Assembly (NCBI RefSeq): GCF_002217395.1
Contig: NZ_MUHD01000014.1
Coordinates: forward strand, 217,908-281,907
Direction of reading: 5' to 3'
DNA length: 64,000 nucleotides
Source of the DNA: Flavobacterium plurextorum
Lineage (GTDB): Bacteria > Bacteroidota > Bacteroidia > Flavobacteriales > Flavobacteriaceae
Shown here: positions 24,219-33,861 of the stretch, piece by piece
Numbering within the stretch: the first letter of the stretch is position 1
Layout of the letters: every line of letters starts with the position of its first letter
The notes under the pieces: generated by a model
The model's input: only the letters and a program-made list of their open reading frames with translations
Told to the model about the DNA's origin: nothing
Database searches by the model: none
Program-made: the position numbers and the translations under genes

Positions 24219-25463
24219 ATGTTAGTAAACAAATTCGCAAAATGCTTTGCATTGGGCTTTCTGTCATTATCTATTTTTTCATGCAGCAGCGATGATTCAT
24301 CTTCAAAAGAGGAACCAGCTGTAAATGGTGCAAAATACGTTGCATCATATTGGTTAGACGATTACACACAATATATATTAGATTTTAACTCTACAGATCA
24401 ATTAATGACTGGCGAAATCAGTGCTAAAGGAGTTGGAATTGAGCAAGAAGGAAGCTGTTTTCCAGTGCAAAATACTTTTTTTGCATTGAGTACAGGAGAT
24501 GAAGGATCAGTTTCATTTCATCTTAACAGCGCAGGAAAACTAGTTCAAGGCGGAAAACTAGCTTTCGAATCATCTTACGCTGTAGGTTATACTGATGATA
24601 AAAAAATGATCAATATTGGTGCTACGTGGGACGGAAGTTCGTCTGATTACGAACTTATGATTTACAATCCAGCAACGGTTTCAATCGATGGTCGTAAGTT
24701 TAATGACTTTAGTGTAACTCCTGGAAATAAAAATATATTATATTGGCCAACTGGAGCTGCGGTTTCTGGCGACAAACTTTTTGTTCCTGTTTATACTAAA
24801 GATGTCAGCGAGAAGAAAAATGTAGTATTATCTTCAGATGCGGTTGTGAGAGTTTACAAATACCCTTCTTTAGAATATGTAACAACAATAAAAGATACTA
24901 GAACAACTGCAATTGGAATGTACTATACTAATACAGGAATTGTACAAACTGAATCTGGAGATATCTATACTTTTTCATCTAATGCACGTGCAGGAGGTTA
25001 TCCAGTTACAGCTGCAGCTTCTGGAGTTTTACGTATTAAAAAAGGAGATGCTAAATTTGACCCAGGATATTTCTTTGATCTTGAGGCAAGTACTATTAAA
25101 GGAAAAGTTTTAGCAGCTTATCCATTAGGAGGAGAGAAAGTTTTTATCTCTTATATTCCTGCTTCTGTTGATCCAGGAAAATCAGTTTATAGTTTCTTAA
25201 GCACACAAACCATATTCAAGTCAGCAATACTTGACTTATCAGCAAAAACTGTTTTAGCAGTTACAGGATTACCTGATCATGGTGGTGATGAGTTTTTTGG
25301 AGTTGGAAGTTTGTTTGTTGAAAACGGTAAAGCTTACAAAAGTTTCGTAACCGGCAATGAAGCTCGTGTTTATCAAATTGATATTGCAACAGGTAATGCA
25401 AAAGCTGGAGCTCTTATTAAAGAAGGTCTTTATTTACCAACAATTGGTAAACTTACTTTCTAA
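24219..25463 (+). CDS. DUF4374 surface lipoprotein (XusB-like)
   Basis: Predicted beta-propeller lipoprotein of 414 residues. The signal ends in the lipobox SIFSC (C22), followed by a SSDDSSSKEE linker, typical for export to the cell surface in Bacteroidota. The body has repeated short strands and the FSVTPGNKNILYWPTGAAVSGDKLFVP and EFFGVGSLFVENGKAYKSF-like blade motifs. In Bacteroides the homologous XusB binds enterobactin-type siderophores outside the cell and hands them to the receptor XusA. It is 35 bases after the receptor gene. A hairpin terminator between it and the PepSY gene may lower expression of the latter. Confidence 0.8.
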   Translation: MLVNKFAKCFALGFLSLSIFSCSSDDSSSKEEPAVNGAKYVASYWLDDYTQYILDFNSTDQLMTGEISAKGVGIEQEGSCFPVQNTFFALSTGDEGSVSFHLNSAGKLVQGGKLAFESSYAVGYTDDKKMINIGATWDGSSSDYELMIYNPATVSIDGRKFNDFSVTPGNKNILYWPTGAAVSGDKLFVPVYTKDVSEKKNVVLSSDAVVRVYKYPSLEYVTTIKDTRTTAIGMYYTNTGIVQTESGDIYTFSSNARAGGYPVTAAASGVLRIKKGDAKFDPGYFFDLEASTIKGKVLAAYPLGGEKVFISYIPASVDPGKSVYSFLSTQTIFKSAILDLSAKTVLAVTGLPDHGGDEFFGVGSLFVENGKAYKSFVTGNEARVYQIDIATGNAKAGALIKEGLYLPTIGKLTF

Positions 25464-25480
25464 ATTCTAATCTATTATAG

Positions 25481-25523
25481 ATGGCTTGAAGTATCTTAAA
25501 AGATGCTCAAGCCATTTTTTTAT
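25481..25523 (+). terminator. intra-operon terminator before the PepSY gene
   Basis: ATGGCTTGA pairs with TCAAGCCAT, and a T-rich tail follows. It lies between the DUF4374 and PepSY genes. Confidence 0.75.
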
Positions 25524-25544
25524 TTTTATTAAATTATAATTTCA

Positions 25545-26705
25545 ATGACTGCTATTAAAAGCCGAACGGGTAAACCGCCAAATAAAGGAAAATCACGTTT
25601 TAGTAAAATTAATGCCTGGCTGCATTTATGGCTGGGTCTTGCTTCTGGAATAATTGTGTTCATAATGGCAATTACAGGTTGCATATTAGTTTTTGAACAC
25701 GAAATAAAAGAGTTGACTTCACCATACTTAAATGTTGAAGCACAAAGTCCGGAAAAACTCCTGCCACCTTCAAAAATTTACGCTGCCGTTCAAAAAGTAC
25801 TGCCAAATAAAGAAATTCATGGAGTATGGTATAGCGGCTTAGACAAATCAGTTAAAGTTGATATTGAATCTGATTCATTGATTTATGTAAATCCGTATAA
25901 CGGCAAAATTACGGGAATGGTCGATCACGAAGATTTTTTTCACATCATAGATGAAGGACATCGAAATCTTTGGCTGGAGCGTGAAATAGGAGCGCAGATA
26001 ACGGCTTGGGCAACTTTCATTTTTTTCTTTTTATTGATAAGCGGACTTGTACTTTGGTTTCCAAAAAAATGGAATAAAACAACGGTTAACAACAGTTTTA
26101 AAATAAAATGGAGCGCCAAAATCAAACGTCTAAATTATGATTTGCATAACGTTATGGGATTTTATGTCGTCATTTTAGCCTTACTGATTTCTTTTACAGG
26201 ATTATTAATGAGCTTTCATTGGCTTCGCGAAAGCACTTATTGGATAAGCGGAGGCTGGGCTGATGAAAAGGACAAAAAAGAACAGATTGTTTCGGTTAAA
26301 AATGATACAATTTCTAAACAGCAAATCGATAAGCTGGCTGGAGCCGATTTTATCTGGAAAAAGGTGCGGACAGAAATTGCTAAGGAAAATAAAGAAGCTG
26401 TTATCATTCATTTTCCTGATGAGCCCAAAGACGATTATTATGCTTGCACAGATATGTATAAAGGAATTTGGAGGGATTTATATTTTGATTCTAAAACATT
26501 AGAACTACTTCCAAAATCTGAAAAATACATTAGTGACGAACGATTCTCAGATTGGTTAATGCGATCAAATTATAGTCTTCATATTGGCGCAATAGGCGGA
26601 TTGACTACAAAGATTATTTATTTTACAGCAAGTTTAATATGCGCAAGTCTTCCTGTTACAGGTTTTTACATCTGGTGGGGAAGAAAGAAAAAACAAAAAA
26701 AATAA
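25545..26705 (+). CDS. PepSY-associated TM helix protein (XusC-like)
   Basis: Inner membrane protein of 386 residues of the PepSY_TM family. Four main membrane helices are visible: about 33-56, 150-171, 205-228 and 354-375. Histidines near helices (for example H28, H134, H199, H352) could bind haem, as in reductases that release iron from siderophores. A periplasmic part of about 90 residues follows the first helix. Position after the TonB receptor and DUF4374 lipoprotein matches xusC. Reductive release of iron is an assumption from the family. Confidence 0.85.
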   Translation: MTAIKSRTGKPPNKGKSRFSKINAWLHLWLGLASGIIVFIMAITGCILVFEHEIKELTSPYLNVEAQSPEKLLPPSKIYAAVQKVLPNKEIHGVWYSGLDKSVKVDIESDSLIYVNPYNGKITGMVDHEDFFHIIDEGHRNLWLEREIGAQITAWATFIFFFLLISGLVLWFPKKWNKTTVNNSFKIKWSAKIKRLNYDLHNVMGFYVVILALLISFTGLLMSFHWLRESTYWISGGWADEKDKKEQIVSVKNDTISKQQIDKLAGADFIWKKVRTEIAKENKEAVIIHFPDEPKDDYYACTDMYKGIWRDLYFDSKTLELLPKSEKYISDERFSDWLMRSNYSLHIGAIGGLTTKIIYFTASLICASLPVTGFYIWWGRKKKQKK

Positions 26706-26750
26706 CATTGAGTACTTTTTAAGTTTCTATTTGTTTGGTTAGTTGGTTGA

Positions 26751-26793
26751 AAGTCTTTTGCAAGAAATAATATTCTGCAAGAGACTTTTTTTT
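26751..26793 (+). terminator. terminator after the PepSY gene
   Basis: AAGTCTTTTGCA ... TGCAAGAGACTT stem with a long T tail. Confidence 0.85.
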
Positions 26794-26825
26794 GTTTTAA
26801 AATAAAGAAAATAAATAATCATATT

Positions 26826-26902
26826 GTCATACTGAGCGAATTCGAAGCCCCGCAAAGTGATTTAGTATATGTGAGCTTCGAATTCGCTCAGTATGACAAC
26901 TC
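26826..26902. repeat. inverted repeat with GTCATACTGAGCGAATTCGAAGC arms
   Basis: GTCATACTGAGCGAATTCG-AAGC at the left is mirrored by GCTTCGAATTCGCTCAGTATGAC at the right. The same family (GTCAggCTGAGcGAAgTCGAAG) occurs at 49379-49441 and 56841-56896. It fills most of the 331-base gap 26706-27036. Confidence 0.75.
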
Positions 26903-26969
26903 TGACTTCGTTCGGCCTTATAAATGTGTGATTATTTACTGCTTTGCATAATATCTTTAAAAACAAAAA

Positions 26970-26990
26970 GAGCCTGCTAAAAGCAGGCTC
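26970..26990 (-). terminator. terminator of the beta-barrel receptor gene
   Basis: GAGCCTGC ... GCAGGCTC; read on the minus strand it is followed by TTTTTG. It closes the gene ending at 27037. Confidence 0.85.
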
Positions 26991-27036
26991 CTCTCATTCA
27001 AAAAAAAATAAAAAACAAAAACAAATTCAAGGGATC

Positions 27037-29160
27037 TTAAATTCTATAAGTAAAAGATAATGTCGCAATGCGATTATCTAGATCGTATCGTTTATTAATA
27101 GCAGTCTGCCCGACTGTTGAGTTAATATAAAAATTGTTAGTGTTAAAAATATCAGTAACATTTAGTTTTATACTGCCTTTGTTTGCCAGAACTTGTTTTG
27201 AAATTCCAATGCTGAAATCAAAAAAGCCGTCACGTTGATAAACGCCAAGGTTCGATTTTGATTGATACTGTGCGTTAGCTTCAGCTTTCAAACTTTCAGT
27301 TATTGTGAACGAATTTTGTACACTTAAGTTTAGCGTAACAATTGGGTCAATAGTATCAGAGTTTACAATGTTGCCCATAAATCTATTTTCGAAAATATTG
27401 AAAAGAGTATTTATAGACCAAAACTTGTAAAGTTCCGCTGTATGAGTAATGTTTGCTCCATAATTATAAGATTTTGATACATTTATCTGAGAAGTAACAG
27501 TTGTGTTATTACCCGGATCATAAGTATAAACTTCCGTAAAAACATCTTTAGTGCTGTTGAAATACAATGAAGACATGAAATTGCTTTTCCAAGCATATCC
27601 AATTTCGGCAGCATGCGTAATTTCAGGAACTAAATTTGGATTTCCTTGAGAGTAATTGAATGAATCATCATAAAAACGAAATGGATTCAAATCAAATTGG
27701 CTCGGTCTGTTTATTCTTTTGCTGTAAGAAGCATGAACAGAATGATTGCTTGTAAGTTCATATTTTAAAGAAAGACTCGGGAACCATTTTAAATAATCGT
27801 CTTTGTGCTCCTCGTTTAAAGTTCTTTGTAAGATATTAATTGCCGTATATTCAGAACGTAAACCACCTTGAATGTTTAAATCTCCAATTTGATATTTGTA
27901 ATTGGCATACGCCGCATAAATTTGTTCTTTGTACTCAAAATGATTGGTTGAATTAAGATCAATTATCCATTGGTTATTGTCATTATATTCATAAACCGAT
28001 GGATTATCATTGTTTTTTAAGCTCGCTTTAAAACCCCATTCAATAGATTGTTTTTCTTTTAATGGATTAGTAAAATCTACTTTTCCTGTAAAAACTTTTA
28101 ATTGTGACGGAATAAAACCTCTTCTATCATTAATATCATTTGGGTTTGAAGGATCTATATTTTGTGCACTCTGAAATTGATTTGATCTAAATTTTGAAGT
28201 TTCGTATTCAAAGTCAAAAGACATATTTTTTCCTTCCGTATTAAACTTATGAACTCCAGAGAACGCATACGTGTAATCATTCCATTTTTCTTTACTGTCG
28301 TTGTATGTTGAAGCATCAAAAAGCAGTTGATTTTGGGCATTGCTCAAAGAGTTTCGACCGTTGGCGATATTTTCATAACGCCCCAATTTAGCATCAACAT
28401 AAAACTCTAAATTCGTTTTAGGAGAAACTTCATAAGTAGTTCCAATTTTAAAGTTATTCGAAGTAAGCGGTTCGTCTGTAGTTGAGGTTTGATAATTTTT
28501 AGTGTCAATTTGCTGACGCGTTATATCTGTATATTGCGTTTGGTTAAATTCTTTGCGTTCCTCTTCACCTCTAAAAGTGTAGCTGTAATTACCATAAACG
28601 CCAAATTTGTCCTTATTATAACTTAAGTTAACTCCAGAATTAGTTCTGTTTTTTCGTCCGCGGCCATAACTCGCAAACGCAGTTCCTTTTATCCCCGAAG
28701 TACTTGGTTTTTTTAGAATAATATTTATAATTCCGGCTTTTCCGGCTGCATCATATTTAGAAGAAGGATTCGTTATAACTTCAATTTGTTTAATATTTGA
28801 AGAAGTGGTTGATTTTAAGTAATTAGCCAATTCTTTTTGAGAAAGCTGTGTTAATTTACCATTAATCATAACAGCAACACCCTGTTGTCCTCGAATAGAC
28901 AAATCGCCGTCCTGAGAAACTACTACTCCAGGAGCACGAGATAAAACATCCAGCGCTGTACCACCTTCAGATACAATACTGTTTTCGACATTAAAAACCA
29001 GACGATCTGATTTTTGAGTATATAAAACTTTCTTTTTTGTAATTACAATTTCATCTAAAACATTGATAGATGTTTCAACCAGACTGTCTTTTTCTTTTTC
29101 TGTCTGTGAATAGGAATATACGGAAAACGCGAGCATAATAGAGGTTAAAATGTTCTTCAT
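27037..29160 (-). CDS. outer membrane beta-barrel protein, TonB-dependent receptor type (OMP_b-brl_3)
   Basis: Outer membrane protein of 707 residues with a signal peptide (1-19) directly followed by a plug-like domain: LDVLSRAPGVVVSQDGDLSIRG (about 73-94), VMINGKLTQLS and IKQIEVITNPSSKYDAAGKAGIINI (about 123-147). The C-terminal 450 residues have alternating barrel strands of the OMP_b-brl_3 group. The carboxypeptidase-like N-terminal domain of many relatives is missing. The substrate is unknown. It is a single-gene unit on the minus strand with a TATATTTG promoter box about 175 bases upstream and a long leader. Confidence 0.82.
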   Translation of the reverse strand: MKNILTSIMLAFSVYSYSQTEKEKDSLVETSINVLDEIVITKKKVLYTQKSDRLVFNVENSIVSEGGTALDVLSRAPGVVVSQDGDLSIRGQQGVAVMINGKLTQLSQKELANYLKSTTSSNIKQIEVITNPSSKYDAAGKAGIINIILKKPSTSGIKGTAFASYGRGRKNRTNSGVNLSYNKDKFGVYGNYSYTFRGEEERKEFNQTQYTDITRQQIDTKNYQTSTTDEPLTSNNFKIGTTYEVSPKTNLEFYVDAKLGRYENIANGRNSLSNAQNQLLFDASTYNDSKEKWNDYTYAFSGVHKFNTEGKNMSFDFEYETSKFRSNQFQSAQNIDPSNPNDINDRRGFIPSQLKVFTGKVDFTNPLKEKQSIEWGFKASLKNNDNPSVYEYNDNNQWIIDLNSTNHFEYKEQIYAAYANYKYQIGDLNIQGGLRSEYTAINILQRTLNEEHKDDYLKWFPSLSLKYELTSNHSVHASYSKRINRPSQFDLNPFRFYDDSFNYSQGNPNLVPEITHAAEIGYAWKSNFMSSLYFNSTKDVFTEVYTYDPGNNTTVTSQINVSKSYNYGANITHTAELYKFWSINTLFNIFENRFMGNIVNSDTIDPIVTLNLSVQNSFTITESLKAEANAQYQSKSNLGVYQRDGFFDFSIGISKQVLANKGSIKLNVTDIFNTNNFYINSTVGQTAINKRYDLDNRIATLSFTYRI

Positions 29161-29332
29161 GTCGTTTTGTGCTTTTATAAATGAGTTGTTTTTTTAATGT
29201 AAAACGATTTGTTCGATTTTATCTGAAAGTAATTTCTTGAAACGTTCAACGTAATTATAAAAGGAATAAAAAAGAGACATTATGAAGTGAAATAAATGTG
29301 GCATTTGTGCAGTATTATTGAGATTGATCCTG

Positions 29333-29340
29333 CAAATATA
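29333..29340 (-). promoter_or_regulatory. -7 box of the beta-barrel receptor gene
   Basis: CAAATATA on the plus strand reads TATATTTG on the minus strand, a perfect TAnnTTTG. The leader would be about 165 bases long. Confidence 0.45.
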
Positions 29341-29513
29341 ACACTATTTATATCAAGTCTAAATAAAAATAATTCAAATTTGGCACTTTTAATTGTAAAC
29401 CATTGATAACGAGAGAAGATGAATTGGGTTTCAATGTTGTTTTTGCGACTCAGAAGGTATAAATAATGATTTTAGAACTGTTAATAGTTTCTTTTGAAGA
29501 TTTTATAAAACAG

Positions 29514-29550
29514 AAAACCAGTCTATTCTGTACAAGAATAAACTGGTTTT
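29514..29550. terminator. terminator of gldA
   Basis: AAAACCAG-TATTCT stem mirrored by AGAATA-CTGGTTTT, T-rich in both directions. Confidence 0.85.
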
Positions 29551-29585
29551 GTTGATAAGCTGAAACTGAAAACCGAGATCGAAAA

Positions 29586-30482
29586 CTACTTGGTAATTTC
29601 TCTAAATACAGCTTCTAAGTTTTTATTTTTTTGATTTAATTGCAGTGTTTTTAAGCCGTTTTCGTTGGCAAAATCAAAAATGGCAGGGCGCATATCTTTT
29701 TCAGTAACAAAAGTAAGTTCCCACGTCATGTCATGCGTATTTTTGTACGAAGCAATATTTTCAAGTCTTGCTAGAAGCTGCTCTTCAACTTGATAATCAA
29801 ACTCAACCTCAATAACTTGCTCTTTATTTGTAGAAACAAGATGATCTAATTTGTTATCAGCAACAATATTTCCTTTGTCAATAATAATGACACGATCACA
29901 AATAGCTTCAACCTCCTGCATGATATGAGTTGATAAAAAAACAGTTTTATCTTTACCAACATTTTTGATTACATTTCGTATTTCCATTAACTGGTTAGGG
30001 TCTAGACCAGTAGTTGGTTCATCTAAAATTAAAACATCAGGATTATGCAGTAAAGCATTGGCAAGTCCCACACGCTGGCGATATCCTTTTGATAATTGTC
30101 CTATTTTTTTATGGCTTTCAGTTGACAGTCCTGTCAGTTGAATTACTTCTTCGATTCTTGATTTTGCAACTTGATAAACATCGGCATTAAAAGCCAAATA
30201 CTCACGAACATACAAATCTAAATACAACGGATTGTGTTCTGGTAAATATCCAATAGAACGCTGCACCGCTTTTGCATTCGTCATGACATCGTGACCGTTT
30301 ACAAGGGCTGAGCCGTCGTCGGCAAGTAAATACGTAGTCAAAATTTTCATTAAAGTAGATTTTCCCGCTCCGTTTGGACCAAGAAATCCAACGATTTCTC
30401 CTTTTTGAATAGAGAATGAAATTTCGTTCAGTGCTTTTTGAGTTCCGTAACTTTTTGATATGTTGTTAACTTCGATCGACAT
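29586..30482 (-). CDS. gldA: gliding motility ABC transporter ATP-binding protein GldA
   Basis: ATP-binding subunit of the GldAFG transporter needed for gliding in Flavobacterium, 298 residues. Walker A GPNGAGKST is at 35-43, the signature LSKGYRQRVG near 133-142 and Walker B VLILDEPTTGLD near 153-164, then the H-loop STHIMQE. The C-terminal 80 residues after the nucleotide-binding fold are typical of this subfamily. The sequence closely matches what I remember of F. johnsoniae GldA (MSIEVNNISKSYGTQKALN start). gldF and gldG are not adjacent, as in F. johnsoniae where they lie elsewhere. Confidence 0.9.
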   Translation of the reverse strand: MSIEVNNISKSYGTQKALNEISFSIQKGEIVGFLGPNGAGKSTLMKILTTYLLADDGSALVNGHDVMTNAKAVQRSIGYLPEHNPLYLDLYVREYLAFNADVYQVAKSRIEEVIQLTGLSTESHKKIGQLSKGYRQRVGLANALLHNPDVLILDEPTTGLDPNQLMEIRNVIKNVGKDKTVFLSTHIMQEVEAICDRVIIIDKGNIVADNKLDHLVSTNKEQVIEVEFDYQVEEQLLARLENIASYKNTHDMTWELTFVTEKDMRPAIFDFANENGLKTLQLNQKNKNLEAVFREITK

Positions 30483-30499
30483 AGACTTTTTATTTGCTA

Positions 30500-30507
30500 C
30501 AAAAGTA
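30500..30507 (-). promoter_or_regulatory. -7 box of gldA
   Basis: CAAAAGTA reads TACTTTTG on the minus strand, 17 bases before the gldA ATG, so the leader would be short (about 10 bases). Confidence 0.4.
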
Positions 30508-30628
30508 AACAGAAATAATCTTGATTGCTAAAATTTGTCTTTTAAAGAAACCATAAAATAAATAAAACCCAATAGATTCACGGCATTGTTGTTGTTAAAG
30601 GAATGCTAAATTAAAACAAACCCAAATC

Positions 30629-31222
30629 ATGAAAAAATTTTTAGTGATAGCAGCTTTGGCTATCTGCACTTTTGCAACTGCACAAAAAAAAGGATCCATT
30701 TTAGTAATGGGAAGTATTGAGTATAATTCTCAAAACGTTTCAAATTCTGGATCAGAAGACAAAACTAATTCTTTTACTTTTTCGCCTAAAGTAGGTTATC
30801 AATTTCACCAAAACTGGACAGCGGGTATCGAAGCTGGAGTTGGTACTGCTAAAAGAGAGTTTAGTAATAATACAGAGAGCAAATTAAATAGTTTCTCTTT
30901 AGGAGGTTTTTTACGTTACTCAAAACCATTAAACCAAACTTTCTCTGCTTATGCTGATTTAGGAGTTGGGTATCAAAATAGAAAAACAACAAACTCTGTT
31001 GGACCATTATCAACAATAAATGAAGGTGACGGTTTTTATATTGGAGTTACACCGGCGATTTTTATTAATGTAAATAAAGGATTTGGATTAAACTTCAACA
31101 TTGGAGGTTTAGGGTACAATACTTTAAATTATGACGGAAATAATGGAAATGGAGACAATGTTAAAAACTTCAATTTCACTTTCGGAAAAGCATTTTCTGT
31201 GGGAATTTCAAAGAATTTCTAA
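30629..31222 (+). CDS. outer membrane beta-barrel (porin family) protein
   Basis: Small outer membrane protein of 197 residues. A signal peptide (1-18, ending CTFATAQ) is followed by about eight amphipathic strands such as FSPKVGYQFHQNWTAGIEAGVG and SLGGFLRYSKPLNQTFSAYADLGVGYQ. The last residue is F, as is usual for barrel assembly. It is typical of the OmpW/OmpA-like small barrels abundant in Flavobacteriia; the function is unknown. Single gene with a strong terminator. Confidence 0.8.
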   Translation: MKKFLVIAALAICTFATAQKKGSILVMGSIEYNSQNVSNSGSEDKTNSFTFSPKVGYQFHQNWTAGIEAGVGTAKREFSNNTESKLNSFSLGGFLRYSKPLNQTFSAYADLGVGYQNRKTTNSVGPLSTINEGDGFYIGVTPAIFINVNKGFGLNFNIGGLGYNTLNYDGNNGNGDNVKNFNFTFGKAFSVGISKNF

Positions 31223-31251
31223 TCTGAAATATATATATTCAATTTCGAGAA

Positions 31252-31279
31252 GAGCATCCGTCGCGGCGGATGCTTTTTT
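31252..31279 (+). terminator. terminator of the small beta-barrel gene
   Basis: GCATCCG ... CGGATGC stem followed by six T. Confidence 0.88.
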
Positions 31280-31291
31280 GTTTAAATAGAA

Positions 31292-31351
31292 ATGCCAGCA
31301 AAAGTGAAACCGAAACGAATCATAACTAAATTCGGTCTCACATACTGGCAT
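31292..31351. terminator. long inverted repeat downstream of metE
   Basis: ATGCCAG (31292-31298) faces CTGGCAT (31345-31351), and GTGAAACCGAA faces TTCGGTCTCAC inside. It lies just beyond the metE stop on the minus strand; the plus-strand side is followed by an A-rich tract. It is likely a 3' end structure of the metE transcript. Confidence 0.55.
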
Positions 31352-31382
31352 AAAAAACAAAAATATATTCTAGGTAAAACTA

Positions 31383-33704
31383 TTACACAACAGGATTTTC
31401 AACAGCAGCTCTCATTTCCTGAGCAGCAGCAACCATTTCGATCAAAGCTTTTTTAGTTTCATCCCAATGACGAGTTTTTAAACCGCAATCTGGATTTACC
31501 CAAAGCTGATCTACCGGAATTACAGCCGAAGCTTTTTCTAACAAACGAACCATTTCTGTGCTTGATGGCACTCGAGGTGAATGAATATCATAAACTCCAG
31601 GTCCAATTTCGTTTGGATATTTAAAGTTAGCAAATGCATCTAAAAGCTCCATTTGCGAACGAGAACACTCGATTGTAATCACATCGGCATCCATGTCTGC
31701 AATGTTCTGAATAATGTCGTTGAATTCGCTGTAACACATGTGCGTGTGAATTTGCGTATCATCGTTTACACCGCTTGCAGAAATTCTAAAAGCTTTTACA
31801 GCCCAATCTAAATAGTTTGCCCATTCTTCTTTTCGTAAAGGCAAACCTTCGCGAATTGCGGGTTCATCGATTTGGATAATTTTGATTCCGGCTTTCTCTA
31901 AATCCACAACTTCGTCACGAATTGCTAATGCGATTTGTGTACAAGTTTCAGAACGCGGCTGGTCGTTACGAACAAATGACCATTGCAAAATTGTTACAGG
32001 ACCGGTAAGCATTCCTTTTACCCATTTTGAAGTTAAAGACTGCGCATATTTAGACCATTTTACAGTCATAGGAATTGGTCTTGAAACGTCACCATAAATA
32101 ACTGGCGGTTTTACACAACGGCTTCCGTAACTTTGAACCCAGCCATTTTTGGTAAACGTAAATCCGGCTAATTGTTCTCCAAAATATTCCACCATATCAT
32201 TACGTTCAAATTCTCCGTGAACTAGAACGTCAATTCCAGTTTCTTCCTGAAAACGAATTGTAGCTTCCGTTTCTTTTTCGATTAAATCATTGTATTGTTC
32301 AGTGGTTAATTCTCCTTTTTTGAATTTTGCTCTCCAGCTTCTCACTTCAGCTGTTTGAGGGAAAGATCCAATTGTGGTTGTTGGAAATAATGGCAGATTT
32401 AAAGCTTCAATCTGGCTTTTTCTTCTTGCAGCAAAAATACTTTTACGTTTGTCATCTGAAGCTGTAATTCCTGCAACACGATTTTTAACCTCATTATTAT
32501 GAATTAATTTTGAAGTTTTACGATTGTCGTTTGCAATTACATTTTGCTCAAAATCAATTGAGCTTTTAGTGTCAACTTCGTTTGAAGCGAATTGTTTTAA
32601 AAGTACAATCTCGTTGATTTTTTGTTTTGCAAAAGCCAGCCATTGTTTAATTTCTGGCGTAAGAGTTTGGTCGTTTGTTTCTAGATCTAGATCGCACGGA
32701 CTGTGAATTAAAGAACAAGACGGAGCTACTAAAATTCTATTTTCGCCTAAAGCTTCAGTCGCTTTTTTGATTAATTCTAATGATTTTTTGAAGTCGTTTT
32801 TCCAAATATTTCTTCCATCAACAACTCCTAATGAAAGATTTACATTTGGATTTAGTTTTCCAGATTCTAAAATATCATCTAATTGAAGCGGACAACGAAC
32901 TAAATCTAAATGGAAAGTATCAACTGGTAAAGCCAAAGCCGTTTCTAAATTTTCTCCAAAGCAATCAAAATAATTCGCTAAAATGATTTTAAGTTTTGGA
33001 AAACGAGTATTGATTTCGTTATACACTTTTGTAAAAGTGTTTCTTTCTTTATCAGTTAAATTTAAAGCTAAGAAAGGTTCGTCAAGCTGAATATATACTG
33101 CGTTTTCTGCTTGTAATTTTTCGAAAATTTCGAAATAAACAGGAAGTAATTTATCAATAAGATCAATTCGGTGAAAACCTTCTTCCTTTTCTTTTCCTAA
33201 AAGCAAATATGAAATTGGTCCAATTAAAACTGGTTTTGTGGTAACTCCTAAAGCATTTGCTTCTTTAAATTCGTTGATTACTTTTTCTGAAAACAATTCG
33301 AATTTTTGGTTCTTTGTAAACTCAGGAACAATATAATGATAGTTGGTATCGAACCATTTTGTCATTTCCATTGCAACAACATCCTGTCCGTCTTTTTGCG
33401 CGCCTCTTGCCATTGCAAAATACAAATCTAAAGTAGAATTTGTTTTGGCTAATTCATGATAACGTTCTGGAATTGCTCCAACAGTCAGAGTTAAATCTAA
33501 AACCTGATCGTAAAAAGAAAAATCATTAGACGGTATTAAATCAACTCCAGCTTCAGCTTGTAAATGCCAGTTTTGAATTCGAATTTCTTTTCCTGCGTCG
33601 ATAAGTTCGTCTGCCGAAATTTTTCCTGCCCAATAAAGTTCGCTGGCTTTTTTGAGCTCTCTGTTGCTCCCAATTCTTGGATAACCTAAATTATTTGTTT
33701 TCAT
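31383..33704 (-). CDS. metE: cobalamin-independent methionine synthase
   Basis: Transfers the methyl group of 5-methyl-THF-triglutamate to homocysteine without B12, 773 residues (usual size). The start MKTNNLGYPRIGSNRELKKA and the second barrel start FPTTTIGSFPQT are typical. Zinc ligands are in HTHMCYSEF and WVNPDCGLKTRHW. It has no SAM-I riboswitch in its short leader, unlike metH. A divergent Lrp/AsnC regulator gene starts 158 bases away, so local regulation by this protein is possible. The genome therefore has both B12-dependent and B12-independent enzymes. Confidence 0.97.
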   Translation of the reverse strand: MKTNNLGYPRIGSNRELKKASELYWAGKISADELIDAGKEIRIQNWHLQAEAGVDLIPSNDFSFYDQVLDLTLTVGAIPERYHELAKTNSTLDLYFAMARGAQKDGQDVVAMEMTKWFDTNYHYIVPEFTKNQKFELFSEKVINEFKEANALGVTTKPVLIGPISYLLLGKEKEEGFHRIDLIDKLLPVYFEIFEKLQAENAVYIQLDEPFLALNLTDKERNTFTKVYNEINTRFPKLKIILANYFDCFGENLETALALPVDTFHLDLVRCPLQLDDILESGKLNPNVNLSLGVVDGRNIWKNDFKKSLELIKKATEALGENRILVAPSCSLIHSPCDLDLETNDQTLTPEIKQWLAFAKQKINEIVLLKQFASNEVDTKSSIDFEQNVIANDNRKTSKLIHNNEVKNRVAGITASDDKRKSIFAARRKSQIEALNLPLFPTTTIGSFPQTAEVRSWRAKFKKGELTTEQYNDLIEKETEATIRFQEETGIDVLVHGEFERNDMVEYFGEQLAGFTFTKNGWVQSYGSRCVKPPVIYGDVSRPIPMTVKWSKYAQSLTSKWVKGMLTGPVTILQWSFVRNDQPRSETCTQIALAIRDEVVDLEKAGIKIIQIDEPAIREGLPLRKEEWANYLDWAVKAFRISASGVNDDTQIHTHMCYSEFNDIIQNIADMDADVITIECSRSQMELLDAFANFKYPNEIGPGVYDIHSPRVPSSTEMVRLLEKASAVIPVDQLWVNPDCGLKTRHWDETKKALIEMVAAAQEMRAAVENPVV

Positions 33705-33729
33705 TTTGATTTCAGTATTTTTTACTGAG

Positions 33730-33737
33730 CAAATTTA
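33730..33737 (-). promoter_or_regulatory. -7 box of metE
   Basis: CAAATTTA reads TAAATTTG on the minus strand, 26 bases before the metE start. Confidence 0.4.
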
Positions 33738-33861
33738 TTGCATTAGATTTTATAACTTATATTTGGTGGTTATTTCAGTAAAATGCGTTTTAAAAATGTA
33801 ATTTTAAAGATTTTATTACTGTTAATATCTTTTAAACGAACCTTCAGCCGTAAAAAAAACT

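Larger units (their letters stand above)
29161..29585. other. 425-base gap between two minus-strand genes
   Basis: The part near 29333-29340 holds a minus-strand -7 box (TATATTTG read on the minus strand). The terminator of gldA occupies 29514-29550. I see no gene or further structure. Confidence 0.6.

Noticed and set aside
21838..26705. SusC/SusD-type polysaccharide utilisation locus.
   Set aside because: The lipoprotein is DUF4374-like, not SusD, and the third gene is a PepSY protein; there are no glycoside hydrolases.
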